From positions 2,197,186 to 2,261,185 of the forward strand of contig KL647292.1 of NCBI GenBank assembly GCA_000727475.1: 64,000 bases of DNA. Direction: 5' to 3'. A program made the translations under genes and the position numbers. Under the pieces are notes generated by a model. That model saw only the letters and a program-made list of their open reading frames with translations. It had not been told where the DNA came from and made no database searches. The stretch is from Sarcocystis neurona (Eukaryota; Apicomplexa; Conoidasida; Eucoccidiorida; Sarcocystidae). Positions 24,750-38,418 of this stretch are shown here, piece by piece. Each line of letters opens with the position of its first letter. The first letter of the stretch is position 1.

Positions 24750-27134
24750 TCACGGCGAGGACGAGGGGAGCAAGCTTTCAGATTCAAAAAATGGGAGCAG
24801 CGGAGACGCAGAAACGACGCCGAACCCGGCAGAACACGAGAAGGCGTGTCGAACTGCCTTTCCAACCGCCTTAACACAGGAAGGCAAAACGTTCTGCAGC
24901 AGCCGAAAACGAGCTCAGCAGTGGCAGCACATGCATGTGGAACTCAGCTAAGGAGGGAGCAGCAGCACCAACAGAGGCATACAACTCCGAAGAAGGCGCA
25001 TGCGGACCCGCACACGTTCAAGAGCAGACGGACTGAATTCCACGGCACTAAGCCACTTACAGGAGGCTGCTATCTTTCACCGGTGTACAAACCTTTACTC
25101 AAAAGTATACACAAGCGTGTGCATATACTCACGTGGATGAAGGCACACAGACTTGTATACGTGTACATGAAGACTGACACATACATACTGCGCATATATA
25201 TGTGTATACATATCTGCTTGTACACAACTACTTCGGGACGCGGTGTCCAGCAGGGGGTTATAGGCAGTGCCGGAGAAGCTCACTTCAAGAAGGAAGTTGC
25301 CGAGTGCAGCAGCAACTCCAGCGCACCGCTGCAAGGCGGCAAGTTCCGCATTCTTCGCGCTGCTCTGCGTTTGTTGCTGATGTATTCCTGGCAGCTGCTT
25401 CTGCTGTAGGTTGCTGGCATTGTCGAGGCCTGTTGCCCCAGCGGGAGCGACTGACTGCAGCGCTGCTGCTGCGTTCAGCTCTGCCGCCACAGCAGCAGCA
25501 ACTTTGTCCGGAGCACACAGCACCGTTTCCACCGTCAGCGTGAGCTCGAGGCGGGGCTGGAGTTCCCTGCTGCAACACGCCGCACCAAATATCGCAGCTG
25601 TCCCCTGCTGCTGCTGCTGAAGAGGCAACAGGAGCCTGCTGGCTGCTAAAGCTGCGGTCGTCGGGCATCGACGCTGCTGCGCTGCTGAGAGCAGTGACGA
25701 GTGGACAATCGAGCTGCTGCTGCCGGGTGGGCCCCTTATTTTTTTCGCATGCTGATTGCTGGCATCTCTGCTGCTTGTCGAAGGCGGCAGCAGCAGCGGC
25801 AGCAGCTTCCGTGTCACACTGCTGCTGCCGTTGCCCATAGAGACTTCACTGCGACTTTGCTGTTGACGGCTCGGCTGTTTCCACGCACCTACTGCAGCTG
25901 ACAGAAAGGACGCACAGCGATGCGTGCGCCTTCGTTCCTGCAATTTCTTCTTGTACATAGAAGGGCCCGGTTCTTCGTAGTCCTCATCAGAAGAATCATC
26001 TTCGCTTGAAGAAGTCTCAGTGCTGCTGCTCGCTTCTTCTGCAGCGACTGAGCCAAAAACAGACGACCACTTCTCTTCCCCTCCCCGTGGTGGACTTCGA
26101 GATCTCGCGGCTGTTGTTCGATCTCCCGCCGCTGCTGCTGCGCTGGTCCCTGCTGTCCCGGCCGCTGCTGTTCCCGGAGGAAAAGATGCGCTTCGGCTCT
26201 CCTCCATCCGTCGTCGGTGCGTCGCATGTCCTTTAGCCGATGTGCTGCTCTCCCTTCGCTTCTGCTTCTCCAGCGAAGAGATCTGTGCAGAAAGCTTCTT
26301 TCTTTCAACAGCCACGTTGGCTGGTTTCCTCTCTGCAGACACCCATCTTTGCTGCTGTCGCTGGGCAATCTGCCCGTCCTGCTGCTGCTGTTGGTTCCGT
26401 TGCATGCGCCGCAGAATCGGCCGTGGCACAAGAAAGCCCTCTTTATCGCGGTTGCGCTGGGAAGAGGAAGACGCCCGTGGTGCTGCTGATGCTGCTGCTT
26501 CGGCGGAAGCCCCGTGTCCCGCTGCTTTGCCTGGTGCTCCTGAGAGTCTTTTGCTTCGCGCCGGTGCTGCTGCTGCTGTCCCCAGCGCTGTTCCCTTGCC
26601 ACGTCCTGCTGCGTCGTCGTCCCCTCCTGGTGCTGTTGCTTCCGGCGGTCGGCCCTTCCCTGCTGCGCGACAACATACTGCCGCTTCTTCCATGCGAGGC
26701 TTCTGTGCTGCTGGGGCTGCTGCGCGCTTACCCAGTTCCGCCGCGCCGTCTGGTGAACAGAAAAGAACAGCAGCAGGGTCAGCTCTCGCTGCAGGGACTG
26801 CAGTGTGCTCGCAGTGCGACTTGTCCTTCCTTCTCGCAGCAGCTGCTGCTGTCCCCAGTGGCATTTCTTCTTCTTGCTCGTCGACCCCGGCAGTTGTCGT
26901 GTTCGTGAGCTTCTCTGTGGAGGTGGTGTCTGCGTCGCTGCTGCTGCACCTCCGCCGGAGAGACGCTGCCGAAGATGGGAGCTGCAACTTGTTCTTCTTC
27001 CGGTTTTGTCGAATCGGCTGCTGAGAGTCGTCCTTCTGGTCGTGCTGTGGGTGCTGCTTCCGCTGCTGAAATTTAGAAAGGTCTATGCTGCATGCCTTTC
27101 GGGCATGCGCCAAAGACGACGGGCGTGGAGCCAT
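24750..27134 (-). CDS. disordered, charged protein of about 664 residues, probably nuclear (two exons)
   Basis: Exon 1 runs from the ATG at 27134 to 25284 (617 codons, donor GAA|GTGAGC, phase 0). Exon 2 runs 24893-24750 (acceptor GGCTGCTGCAG, 47 codons, stop TGA). The joined C-terminus reads naturally: GNFLLE then NVLPSCVKAVGKAVRHAF. The N-terminal part is basic (NRKKNK near residue 45), followed by Ala/Ser/Gln-rich sequence, a Lys/Arg/Glu segment near 275-300 (VERKKLSAQISSLEKQKRRE), an acidic Ser/Asp/Glu stretch near 365-385 and a basic KKKLQERRR. These suggest a nuclear or RNA/chromatin-associated protein, but no domain is recognised. The ATG sits right at the R/P segment boundary. Exon 2 is weaker, because the opposite strand is also open and coding-like there. 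Confidence 0.55.
25095..25232 (+). repeat. CA/TA-rich intron stretch
   Basis: ACATACATACTGCGCATATATATG and similar text lies downstream of the GTGAGC donor (25283) of the gene starting at 27134, consistent with intron. Confidence 0.55.
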
Positions 27135-27231
27135 GAGAGACGGGGTCAGCAGAAAAAGCGGAACGGTGGAGAGAGGCGACTGTACTTTTCTGGGTGCAGC
27201 CGAAGGGTAGCAGCTTGTTGATTACTGCTAG

Positions 27232-27262
27232 AGTCTGTGTGTGTGTGTATGTGTGTGTCTGT
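27232..27262 (+). repeat. TG microsatellite at R/P boundary
   Basis: A GTGTGTGTG run interrupted by TATG and CTG, in the short spacer between the divergent starts at 27134 (minus) and 27670 (plus). Confidence 0.8.
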
Positions 27263-27669
27263 GAGGCGTGAGCAGCAGTAATGTGGATTGTCCTTTCTCT
27301 TCAGAAAAGGAGCGTTTCTCAGTTTCTCTTTTTTGGTGCATATGTAACTGTGGAGAGCAGAAGGTTAGTGTTCAGGTGTAAGCAAACAAGACAGATACAA
27401 GACGTTTATTCCGCAAAAACCTGCCGGGGAAATGTCTTTGTGTTGTTATTCAGGGAATTGCACTACCAGCTAAGCGTGCTTCTTGTGGAATGGCATACAG
27501 TCAGTCATTACCACGCGGTAGATGGGTGGCCTTCCTCTCACCGGTCCCGGTCTTACATAGTGTGGACAGATGTAGGAAGTTAAACCTCCCGTTACGTCAA
27601 CTTTAAAAGCTAGAAGGAACAGTCAATCAAAACGACCGGGAAATTCAAGTGGCAAATTGCTAGATAAAA

Positions 27670-27898
27670 ATGTCAGGCGAAGACACGGTTGACGGAACGC
27701 TGAGCAACAACGACAGAGCTACGATTCTGCCGCACGCGCGGAAGGCGATGCTTGACGCTTTGAGGTTCATTAACCGGATGAGGAGGGCGGGCGCAGCGAC
27801 AGTTTGAAGCGCCCAAAAAAATGTTTCTCCGTACTTATAAGTCGGAAGAAAGGGAGGAGCGGATTCTCTGGCGGCCAAACGCTGAAAAAGCTCTATGA
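27670..27898 (+). pseudogene. possible small protein gene with +1 frame change, or a first exon
   Basis: An ATG at 27670 (context AAAAATGTC) opens a 45-codon frame rich in charged residues (SGEDTVDGTLSNNDRAT, then KAMLDALRFINRMRR). It ends at a TGA after GAATV. One base out of frame, the sequence continues with RQFEAPKKMFLRTYKSEERE and ILWRPNAEKAL, then stops at 27898. Together they read like one protein of about 75 residues broken by one extra base in the G/C-rich stretch near 27780-27795. No GT donor lies between the halves, so an ordinary intron does not explain it. The minus strand is also open here (27660-27878) without a break, which is the main alternative. No homologue is recognised. 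It lies about 530 bp upstream of, and divergent from, the gene starting at 27134. Confidence 0.3.
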
Positions 27899-30800
27899 CA
27901 ATTCACCGTGCAAGTGAAGTTTTCTTCATTAGGAGTTCTCTTTCTTATTATCGTATAAAAAAGTACGGAAGTCAGCGCAACTATGTCCGCAATTGGTATC
28001 TGCAAGCACGCAGTATTGACACCGACGATGTCGTCAAGACATTTTCCACGGGTGGGAAGGAACGGCCTAGAGGAAGTATACCTGGACGTGAACTCCGGAG
28101 GGAGCGAGCACTGTTTATTTCCTGTCGAACTGAGTTTACGCCTGCCCTTTAAAGACGGAGAAAGGTGTGTTAGCGTTTTCACGCCATCCCGTTGATATTT
28201 GACTATTGAAAGGAAAAGAAAGACAAATTTCAGTGGCTGCAGGCGCTGAGCTGGAGCAACTCGGGTGTAGTGAAACAACATTACTGAAGACAAACATAAC
28301 TGCCATCAAGCAATTCTAGAGGGGAAGAAGATGCGGGCGCGGTCCGATGGAAAAAATCGGAATCCTTGCGAAGTTTCCCTCTGTCACTAAGAGAATGGCG
28401 GTGCCTGCGAAAGTAGTGGACAAAATGTTTTTCTGCTGTCGATCTGGGAGGAGCTCTGCGACGCCAGTTAGCTCGCGGGATGTGATGTCAACGAATTAGT
28501 GAGTGTCCTTGAAGCGTAGAGCTTTTGTCTTTCGGGGGGAAAAAAAAGACAGAAGAAGCAACAAGACAACGGAAAGCGAAGCAGATCGCTCACCTAGTAG
28601 ATGACGGGCAAACAAAAACAGCGAAATGACGCATGTCAGTGGGACTGGGGACACCCGGAAACGCCTGTGGAGAATTCTTATCTTTAGTCCGGGAAAGTAT
28701 TCCCCTTTAGAGACTAACATTTTGACGCTGGGGGTACTTAGGGAGATGTGTGCCAGGGGCCTAGTATGGAACTATGGAAAGCACAAAGGCGGCGGAGAAT
28801 CGCATGTGCAGTCTAGATTTCAGCTTTTTCCCCGTAAACGGCGACTGGTGTCCCCCTGCCTCTACAACTAATCAAATCAGGCGTTTGTACCTTTCTTCGT
28901 TGATGTAGAAGTAGTATCCAAAACTAGCCAAATTGACTGCCTTCCGTTGAGCGACTGTGAGCGGAAGCAGGAGTCAGTGTTATGTGAGCAGGATCGTCCG
29001 CCTTGCGCCGCTCTTGACCGCCCAGAAAAGCCTATGTTTCTGCGTCAACTTGGAATGACGAGGCGCCCTTTACCAGCCAATGTCGGTGTTTAAATGCAGG
29101 CGCAGATATTGACAAGCACTACACAAGGGAGCTCAAGATGGTTTCTTTTCTGTGGAGTGGACGGGGAGCTATCCACGAGCACACCAGCATCAAAGAGCTC
29201 TGGATACAGACTACCTCAAGTAAACTCCATCCTTTTGTAGGCCGTTTGGGTGAACAGCAATGGACATAATATTTTTGGGCACGAAGATGACGCGATAAAC
29301 GCACTGGTTGCCACCACTCCGCATGTGGCACTGCGGGGGGTGAGGTCTTGTCTTCAAGCTAGCAGGACCCATCCGCGGGACCGGCGCACTCCCGTCGGCA
29401 GCGTGTCTGGGTACAGTCCGATGTGCGATAGAGTACCCGCGTGGAGCCGTAGAACGGAACGCCTATAATCAACCTGAATAGTCATTTGTTCATATAGACA
29501 CAAGCACTGGGTACATATACATGTGTATTTCAACACGAACAGTATCTACGTATATGCACGATTGCTAGTACACGTGTTCGTCCGCCATGTATACACACCT
29601 CGACACGTATGCATGCTCCAGATAGTTGCGTGTCGTTGACCCATTACAGTCTCACTTCCTACGTATGCAACCTGTCCCAGCCAGAAGTGTGTCGATATAT
29701 ATATATATATATAAATATGTATGTCTTTACTCATTTGCGCCCTTCTAGTATATACGAAAAGGCTTCTGAGTAGCCGGACCCTCCGTGAAAAGCTTCTTCG
29801 TCGTCACGACCAGAACCTTTCTTATTCTTCCACAGTACGTCAGTTACCCGATGATAGGGTAATTTCGCCGTTCGACTGTCGTGGTTGTTTCGCCGTATAT
29901 CGCCGCCTTACGATCTTTGGTCTATGAACTCGGCGCGTGATAGCGCAAGACGCTTCAGTGGGAGTGTACTCCCGTCTGGACTGTAGTGCGCGACAGAGCT
30001 GCTTTGGTAAATACGCCTGTACCACGTCAGAATTTCCGAACACCATGGCTGCCGTGCCTCCCTGCCTCTCGTTTTGATCATGTGTTGTCCGTTCTAGGCA
30101 AACCAGAGCTTGGCAAGGAAGCCGCACTGAGACGGAGTCGCAAGTGAGCGAAGCTCAATCGTGTCATCTCAACCTCATTATGTATCGTGTACTCGTTCTC
30201 AGCCTGCCTGCGCGGTCGCCGTGGGGAGTAGGTAAAGTCAAAGAGGACGTGGCGCACTTCTTTATCTGTCTTAGACGGATGGATTGCGATGATGCGTGAG
30301 GAAAAGGAGATTGGACGCGCGCGATACAAGAGGCAAAAGCACATTGTGCCTTGCGTTTACAGGAGCACCCAGATCTGAACGGAAAGAAGACAAACTGCTT
30401 TACGAACTGACGAACAGCTTTGAGCCGGTAGGCAACTTTACACGAATAAGAGTGTACAACGATGCTGCAGTACTATCTATGATAGTCAGCGAGTCTTGCG
30501 TCAGGGGACTTCGTGCACAGCAGCATCGGGAAGGATATCACCTGCATTGCGCAGGAGGCGCTGGGCTCTTCACCCGGTTGTTGTAATGCCTTTGCCTGAG
30601 CAGAGAGCCCTCAACAAGGTTGTCACGTGTCGCTTCCTTGATGCTGTAGCAGCAGGTAGCCTCAGACATCGCTACTCTTATCCGGACTATTTGTAAGACC
30701 CGATGCCGAGACTTCGGCAACCTCGTGTGCCGCCTTAAGAAGAGGGCCTTGGACCTACTCATGCGTGTTCGGCCTGCGTAGTTTTTGACCGCCGGAGTGC

Positions 30801-33800
30801 GTACGTCAGTATGTCCTCGGCTGCTCGTGGCGTCACTCAGCAGAAGGAAGTCAGTGTCAGTTCCGTTGCACCATTTAAGTAAACATGCCAGCTCGGTGGT
30901 CTGGTTTTACGGCGGACATATGCAAGAAGCTGAACACTTCAGATGACACTCGCTAGGTCCTCTTGTGCTGCCACGATTTCGCGCCGCCGTGCAAAATTTG
31001 TCCTTATGTTTCCAGTCTGTCGTTTCTTTGTAGAAGTCCACTGTGTGCGGAGAAGCCGACTACGAAGACACAGAATGTGTACAGTTTGTAGACGCACTCG
31101 TCAGAGCACGTTGTACAAAGTGATATAAGTTGAAATCCGGCATCAGGCTGTAGAAGTGCAACTTGAGCGCGAAGCACAAAGGTCACAAATACGTAGTTAA
31201 GGTGTGCGATGCAAAAGATCAAGATCAAGTGTCACGAATGCAAAACGCAATGGACTCTAAAAAATGAGATGTGCTCGCGTCCTGTGTAATCAAAGTCCTT
31301 GTACGTTAGACCAGAAAGGCCAACTGCGGACAAGATAACGTTAGCATCCATCGCGTCCGCGTGACTATTCCATACCAGCCCTTGAAGCGGCTGTGCAAAC
31401 TAAAACTATTTGTTTACGTCGTCGGAGATTCCTGCATAGAATTGGTACCAAATTACAATTTTTCATTCAAGCTTTTACGGACAATTTTGAAACTACTACT
31501 CCCGTGCAGCATGTTTGCTTATATGTACTGCGTTGTTATTACAGATCGCTCGGAATAAACAAAGCCTGCATCAGACTGCTTGTGACTTCTCGGCTGCGGT
31601 GTTGTGACGAGCGCTGGAAAGTTTTGTTTGGGTAGTGGTATTCTTCGTTTCAAACTCCTCAGTCCACCACCCGCACACGGTTCACACTCGTTGAAATGTG
31701 CGTGTACGTGCCCTTAGCTGGCTTTCCGCCAGAAGTACTTTCCCCTCGACCACCGCTTCGGCTTCCTGCAGGATGACCACTGCCTTAATAGATTCTGTGT
31801 CAAATCGGTTGCTTACTACGTTTCCCACTGATACCGTCTCTGTAACTGAAGGGCTAGCCGTACGTCGGCAATATTCATCCGGTTTCAACTTTGCCTGGTC
31901 CATGAAGTCCTTTGCGGAAGTGCGGAAACACAGTGGGGAAGGGGAGGGCTGTTGCACAAGTCCGGAGGTGTACGTTGGGAACCTCACGGGCTCCTCGTCA
32001 GTACGCATGGATCGTTCCTAAGAGTCGACAGACTGTCACTGCTGCCGCGGGTAATGGAAACAACAACCCGATTCATTCCCGCCGTCGCCTTGTGCTTACG
32101 AATAAATAGCAAGAGTTCGTCTTGTGTGCGCCGCCCTACATTTCGACGCCAGTTTTCAGTCCGGTAAAGATTAGATAGAGCGACACGCGTACACTACGGG
32201 CACCACTGACTGCCAAACAAACCGACTAGATAAGCTGATGGTGCTCCAACTCTTTCCAGCCTTCTATATCATTCAACAGACGGAAAAAACGCCCGTTGCG
32301 TGCCACTCAAGTGCTGGACTGCAGAGAAGCCACAGAAGCACTCTACAACAACGTGACAGATGAGACATACACTGTCGCTTCGTACTACTTCCCACAGCCC
32401 TTCACCACCAGTGTGGGAGACAAAGAGAGTGAACAACGTATTATTCAAAGCACCTCTTTAGCTGCTTGACACTAATGTTTTGACTTGCAACGTGCCACAG
32501 AACTGAAAGCTCGAAACGCGGTCTCAGAAAGGCAGAGGAACAACTTCATTTCAGCGGTAGTATTCCTCGCATGTACGCACGTACCTGCGACAAGGATTTC
32601 ATCGGCTCCGCTTGGTAACACATTTAGAACTTTTTGTCGCACCGGTGACAGCTGATTTTAATGTCGAGCTGCGTACGCGTCAAGCGTTGGTGAGTTCGCG
32701 CTCTGCAATACGGCGCATAGAGAGTTTGGTCTGGCCTCTCATTCGACGCAAACACGAAAGGGAGTGGAATTTGTGAGTAGATTTCCTGCAGTCCTTGGAG
32801 GCTTCAGAGGTACTCATCGACGCAGAATTTCGTCTTCCCTTCGTTGCTTTTCGCGTCACAATGCCAGTGCAGACTGCGCTGCAGCGGCCGCCCAGACTCA
32901 GTGTCAGCGCTGCAGAAAATTGTGAAGCAGAGGCTGGGCTCAGCGGGCACCGTCTACAGAACCTAAAACGTAACCGTCACGCAACAGCTGACTTCTCCCG
33001 ACTAGTCTCGGGGCTCTTCGCAGATATTTATCGGTAGAGCTTTAGAGTGGATATTTGTAGCGTTCCCGTCGATGACCGTAGAAACCATGCTTGACACTGA
33101 ATGGTACGTTTCTGCTCCAAATCTAATGGTTTCACAGGGTTATTCAGCGATGCAGATTCCTGCAGGGAGGCCTGTGTGTCAATGTACGCAATCAGGAAAG
33201 CTCAATTCTCAATTTTCTTCCTCTGCAGTGCTGGTGGCGTGCATTAATAGCGGACAGCTTTATAATCTTGCCTGTGTGAGGAATCTTCTGTTACAGACAC
33301 GGACGGGAAGGCATATCAGGCAAGTCATCAAAAGACTGCGTGAAATACATTTAAGACATCCCTGGATGGGATTTTGCTGTGTCTTCTTTCGTCTTCTCAT
33401 GGTAAGGTGCCTGCGGCAGCTTTGCCGCTAAAGCAGCAATGCACGATCGGATGTCACGAGCAGTACGGCGTTTGAGCACCTGATCTTCCCACGTGAAGAG
33501 AGGGGGAAGCTTCCTTGACTGTCAAGGTGGGGAGTAGGCCGCCACCACTTTTTCCTTTATCTCTACGGTGCTTTCCTCATCGTTTGAAGTACAGGTTCAC
33601 ACGAACCTGGAGGTGCATTTCCAGATGTGCTGGGAAGATCAGTTCGCGAGGGCTCTACACCTCCTGGTACAGGTACACTTTTAATCCGCTTTCTTCGCCG
33701 CCCCCACGCGTCGTCTGCGCTGGTACTAGTCTGCAGGAGTACTCGTGTAAAAGTTGTGAAAGAGCGTGTTGCTTTTGCTGCTTCCGTTGTATTTCCAATA

Positions 33801-36800
33801 TAACTACATTTACCAATCTTCAGCACCCCTTGAAATCCGTATGCTTCGCTAAACCAGGGAGCTTTTCTGTTTTTTGTGCAAACTACATCTTTTGGCCAGC
33901 CCTTGAGTTTTGTCAGAAGTCAGTTCGCCGTAAAAGCGTGTAACGCAGCGACGCTGCCAAGATGTCGCCAGTTGCCGGACTTCACGCGACAGATAAGAGA
34001 AAACTCAGCATGTGTAGGACGAACCGCACGTGCAGGTGGGATTGTAGAGGCTATGCAACGGCTTTCAGAGTTTGTAAAACCGAAGCGAGATCTGGGTGCG
34101 ACGGATGGCGTGAACGGTAGACACATCGGTTTTCTGTGTGAAAACCCGTAGAATCCGACCGTGTTGCACAAGTCGAAACAGTAAGTGTAGCGCTCCGTTT
34201 ACACGCGAGAGAAACAGTCGCGTGCTCTAGCAAAAGCTCACCAACGCGTGCAGGCGCGCAACAGAAAACATTACCAAGTCCTCAAAAATCCATTAACACA
34301 ACTCTGTGAAGCCTCCGCTGCATCGCTCGCATAGCGAGCCTGCGCGCCAACGTGAGCCGTGACGCCGCGTGCAGCAGCCGTCACACTGGGCGCTGCGACT
34401 TCCTGCATGAGGAAACCTGCCTTTTAACCAGGCTGGACACTGGACGTATGTGATTCTTGCAAGGGAAACAACTCAAGACGTCGACCTTAAGTACCGCAAC
34501 AAGATGCACGCACTCAGTAGCGTGTTCTTGGTAGTTAAGGTGTGATACGAAAAGGCTCGGTGAACTGCAGGCAGCTCAAGCGGTTGCCTAGCTCCACTTG
34601 CGCACTCCTTTGGATTTCTATATGTAGCGCATCCCAAACCTTCAGATTAAGGAAGACATACTAGCGCTACCTCTGCGTGTGGCGGGCAACCACCCTTCGG
34701 CTAGAATGAGTTGTGCCGGCCATGTCACCTCGTCCGAGTCCAGAGTCACCGACCACGTGACAAGTGGAAGAAGCTTTTATTTACCGAGTATTTACACAAG
34801 GTGACTGGTCAGCAGCTGCACTGAATTATCTGCCGTCAGTGGGCGGCAGAGTTGATCCGTGCTGTTGGGGACTTATTAACTTATTCCAGATGCAGCCCAC
34901 ATGGTATTTAGTACCTTGCCTTGCACCAGTGACCCAGAGACGGACATAATGTGGCCAACAGGTGTGACTTGTTTTTTCGAAGAGCCTCTACGTAAGCTTC
35001 TCCAGCAGCGGCAGCGGCCGTTCAATATCAGTCCGCCAAGACAGGAGCAATGCACTCCGTAGCACATCCAAACGTAGAAGACTCTTTTCGTGGCCGTCAG
35101 AGGGTTTTACGTGTGTAGTCCTGTCAGGAAGAAACGGCATCGGCCGCCAAATTGCAAGCGGGGAAGTAGGTCAATTCCTAGTCCCGTGTAAACAACATGA
35201 AGGCCTGTGTGGTTTGAAGCGTTTCAAAATCTGCGGCAGCACCTTCAAGTGGTGCAACAAATGGGACACCTGCCTCGACAATGGCTCAAATCGCAGCAGT
35301 AGGACACGCTTCCCCTTCAGGTAATACGACGTTGTTGTGAAAACTGTGCTAACGTTAGCGTGAGCAACCTCGAAACGAAGATCACCAGGAGTATGTGCTC
35401 TTGTTTTGTTCCCTGAGACTATTCCCTGACAACAGACCGATCACCGGGTTGCAGTCCTACTGTCGAGTCCTTCGGAGAAACTTCCTCAACTCCGATTAGG
35501 CTACACTTCGACGTCTCTCCCTCACCGGTCTGTTTTGAAAGAGTGGGCGAAAGATTCTTATATGTTTGCAGCTGAGGTAGGGGTGTAATTTTTTACGAGA
35601 CGACTTTACAACAGAAATACGTCGAACTCCAGAAAGAATCACGTGGATCCGGAATGTGCTACTAAGACAACGATTCCGTGAAACTAGTTGAGCAAAGACC
35701 AACAGGCCACATTCAGATGACGAGCAATCTAATCTCACGAACACTTGAACATCTTCAATCAGGGAACAAGTCGTTTAGCTCTTCGTCTGCGTTATCCTTC
35801 GTTTGGCATATTCCACGGTGCTCGCGGTTTATAGATTGTGGGTAGGACACTTGCTAACGGAATAGCTGCAACCTTCGCAATGAGGCGCGCCACGAAAGAC
35901 CATTGTACACAGGGACAACGTAACACGCGGAATGTAGTAGTGCGTCAAGGGTCCATATGTTGAACTCAGATGAAATAGACGAGAAAACTTACAGCGCTTT
36001 TGAATGTCGAGCCCAGGTTTTACAGCCAAGATTTTATCCCGGAAGCAGAAGAGAGACCACAAGGGACTTTTGTACACAAAGCGTGCCAGCATTCGCTGTT
36101 CTGAATGAGCACGTGCGGCAAACGAAAACTCAAGAGATCCCTTCTGCATATATCAGTGTCACTGCAGTGGCCGACGAAAATTTATTGACAATGGTCGTTC
36201 GAAACCAAGTCCCTGTCAAATTGTCTAGTCCATTAGTTTTCGGTGGGGAAACACATAGCTTTCTACAGATACATGCCTTTCCGCAAATGCAACTTTAAGG
36301 AGCCTTCTGAGCAACGGAGACAATCTGACAGGACGGCACGGCATGTAATCCCTTGGCAGACAACCACGGACCTCTCTCAGGTAAGCGAAAATTCTCACAC
36401 GTGCTTCCATCGAGATGTACGGCATAATCGGCTAGAAACTGCGACAAGCTGCAAGTGATTCATTCACGCCTTTTTATTTTGCTCAACAGACGTCGACAGG
36501 CAAACATTTGTGATACCAAAGCACTTCCCAGGCTGCATCTGGTACTACAGCTTTTGCCTGGCTGCACCTGATCAGCGAACAATTCCCGGGTCGACCACTG
36601 ACGTAGCCTGCGTGACGCGTTAGTACCTCTGAAGGAAAGAGCCGTCTCCCACATAGAATTGCGAGTGTGTAGTTTGCAACAAGCGCTTCTAAATTTCCTG
36701 TCTACACGCTGACTTCAGTTATAAAACGGAAAGACGTAAGTGCCAAACGTGTCAACATTTCTGGCGCGCGCCCTATCTTTCGGTGGCTTTGAGTGCATGT

Positions 36801-38418
36801 CGGTCTCGGGTGAGATGAGGTGGGGATGCGCCTCAAGGAGACTAACTTGATTCTGTGCGGAGGAACCCTGTAGGCATGAATTCGTGTTTAGCTGGACCTC
36901 GACTGGATCCACTGTCTGTTCGTTTCCACGGCTTTCCCGTGAACCTCCGTGTATAATTGGCATGCAATTTCAGGAGCGTACCTCATCAAATTTGTACGGT
37001 GAGAAAGAGTCTTTTGTGTGTGAAGGCACAGAGACACCTTGAACTGATCAGTCAGTGTTTCAGTGACTATGAGAGCAGCGCTATACTTAGGCGACTCATC
37101 TGGGCAGGCGAACAAAAACAAGCTGGCGAGTCCAACAATCTTCGCAGACACTTATTTTGGGACACGGCGTTTCTCTATTTGAAGGCTGGTGAGCATGCAG
37201 CGTGTGCATGCTTCTTCACAACTTGCGGCCCCACGCAGTTCAGCACGCGACGGTCAGTCCGTCAACGTCTTTGAAGTCCTCTAGTAGGCTCTGCTGTGCG
37301 ATAGAAGTAGAACAGAAGCATGCACAGGAGATGAAGCTCCCTTGATGGGGACTGGAGTAATTTCTCAGGTTCAGTCAATTCTGCACACGGACAGGTAGAG
37401 CCCCTGCCGAGGCGCATGCAGGTTGCCGACGGCCATGGAAACGAAAGCAGTCAGATGGAATAGGGCAAATGCAGTGGTTACAGAAAGCGTAACGATACAC
37501 ATGTACGTTGGAGGTTATCTTTTCTTCTACAGCTCTCCGTGTAAGTGCATGGCCCGCCGATCGTGTACATGCCGAGGTCGTCTTCGATATGTGATTACAG
37601 GAACGTACGCGTACACTCCTGTACTCAGAAGAGCTATACCTAATCTCAACCACCAATAAGAACTTCTATTCGCGTGGTTGAAAAGACAATTTCTTTCCAC
37701 ACTGACTCCACTGCACACTTTATCCTATCCTGTTTAGGGGACAGAACAACTGCTTTTTTAGGAAAGTTCAGGAAGCCTTCAATTTCAGGGGCTTGAAAGT
37801 TACAGACACTACAGTTTTGCACGGCTTAAGTGTTGCATGTTTCGTTATATGTATGCGCGTAAGCTGAGTTCTTAACTGAGGAAAAAACCAACTTCTCTTA
37901 GATTCCCCTGCATAATTCATGTCTACACGTACGCATTTCTGTGTAGTCGTGCACCCTTTTTCTCTGCACTGAATTTAAGGCCCAAGCGTTGCGATTTTTC
38001 TCGCAGCAAGGGCCTTCCCCATAGAGCTTTCGTATATGTTCTGTACGCGAATACAAGCACGTCAGGATGGTTCTGTACAGGCACAAAAGGATGTCACAGT
38101 TGTACTTCCGCAGGTGCGCTGCGGTATCCTCGAAGTAAAGCAGTGTACGCTATGTTTTTTTGCCTTCATCCCCTGCAGGCTATCCTCGATTCCGACTGCA
38201 TACGGACGCGTTGAAAGCCTACCACAGTGTAACACCCTCGAGTCTGTCCAAGTGCAATCACATTCAACGCTGAATCGTAGAACGGAGAAAAAGATGCACG
38301 GCAGCATATGGCAGAACGAACACAAGGATATGGTTATGAGACACTGTGTGCCGGTCGCGTGTGTGTTTCCGGTGATACTGGCGTTCTACATAATACACGG
38401 TGTGAAGCATTTTCCAAG
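27899..38418. other. P-segment intergenic region with no supportable gene
   Basis: About 10.5 kb of balanced composition with no CAG runs and only a short (TA)9 near 29695. ORFs of up to about 150 codons occur on both strands (for example 27835-28293 minus, 33072-33431 plus). They lack splice context, domains or consistent strand bias and are within what chance would give. Promoter sequence for the TSP1 gene should lie in the right-hand end but shows no motif I can name. Confidence 0.6.

Noticed and set aside
27835..37151. Many 60-152 codon ORFs on both strands of the P segment
   Set aside because: No splice context, no recognisable domains, random strand distribution.
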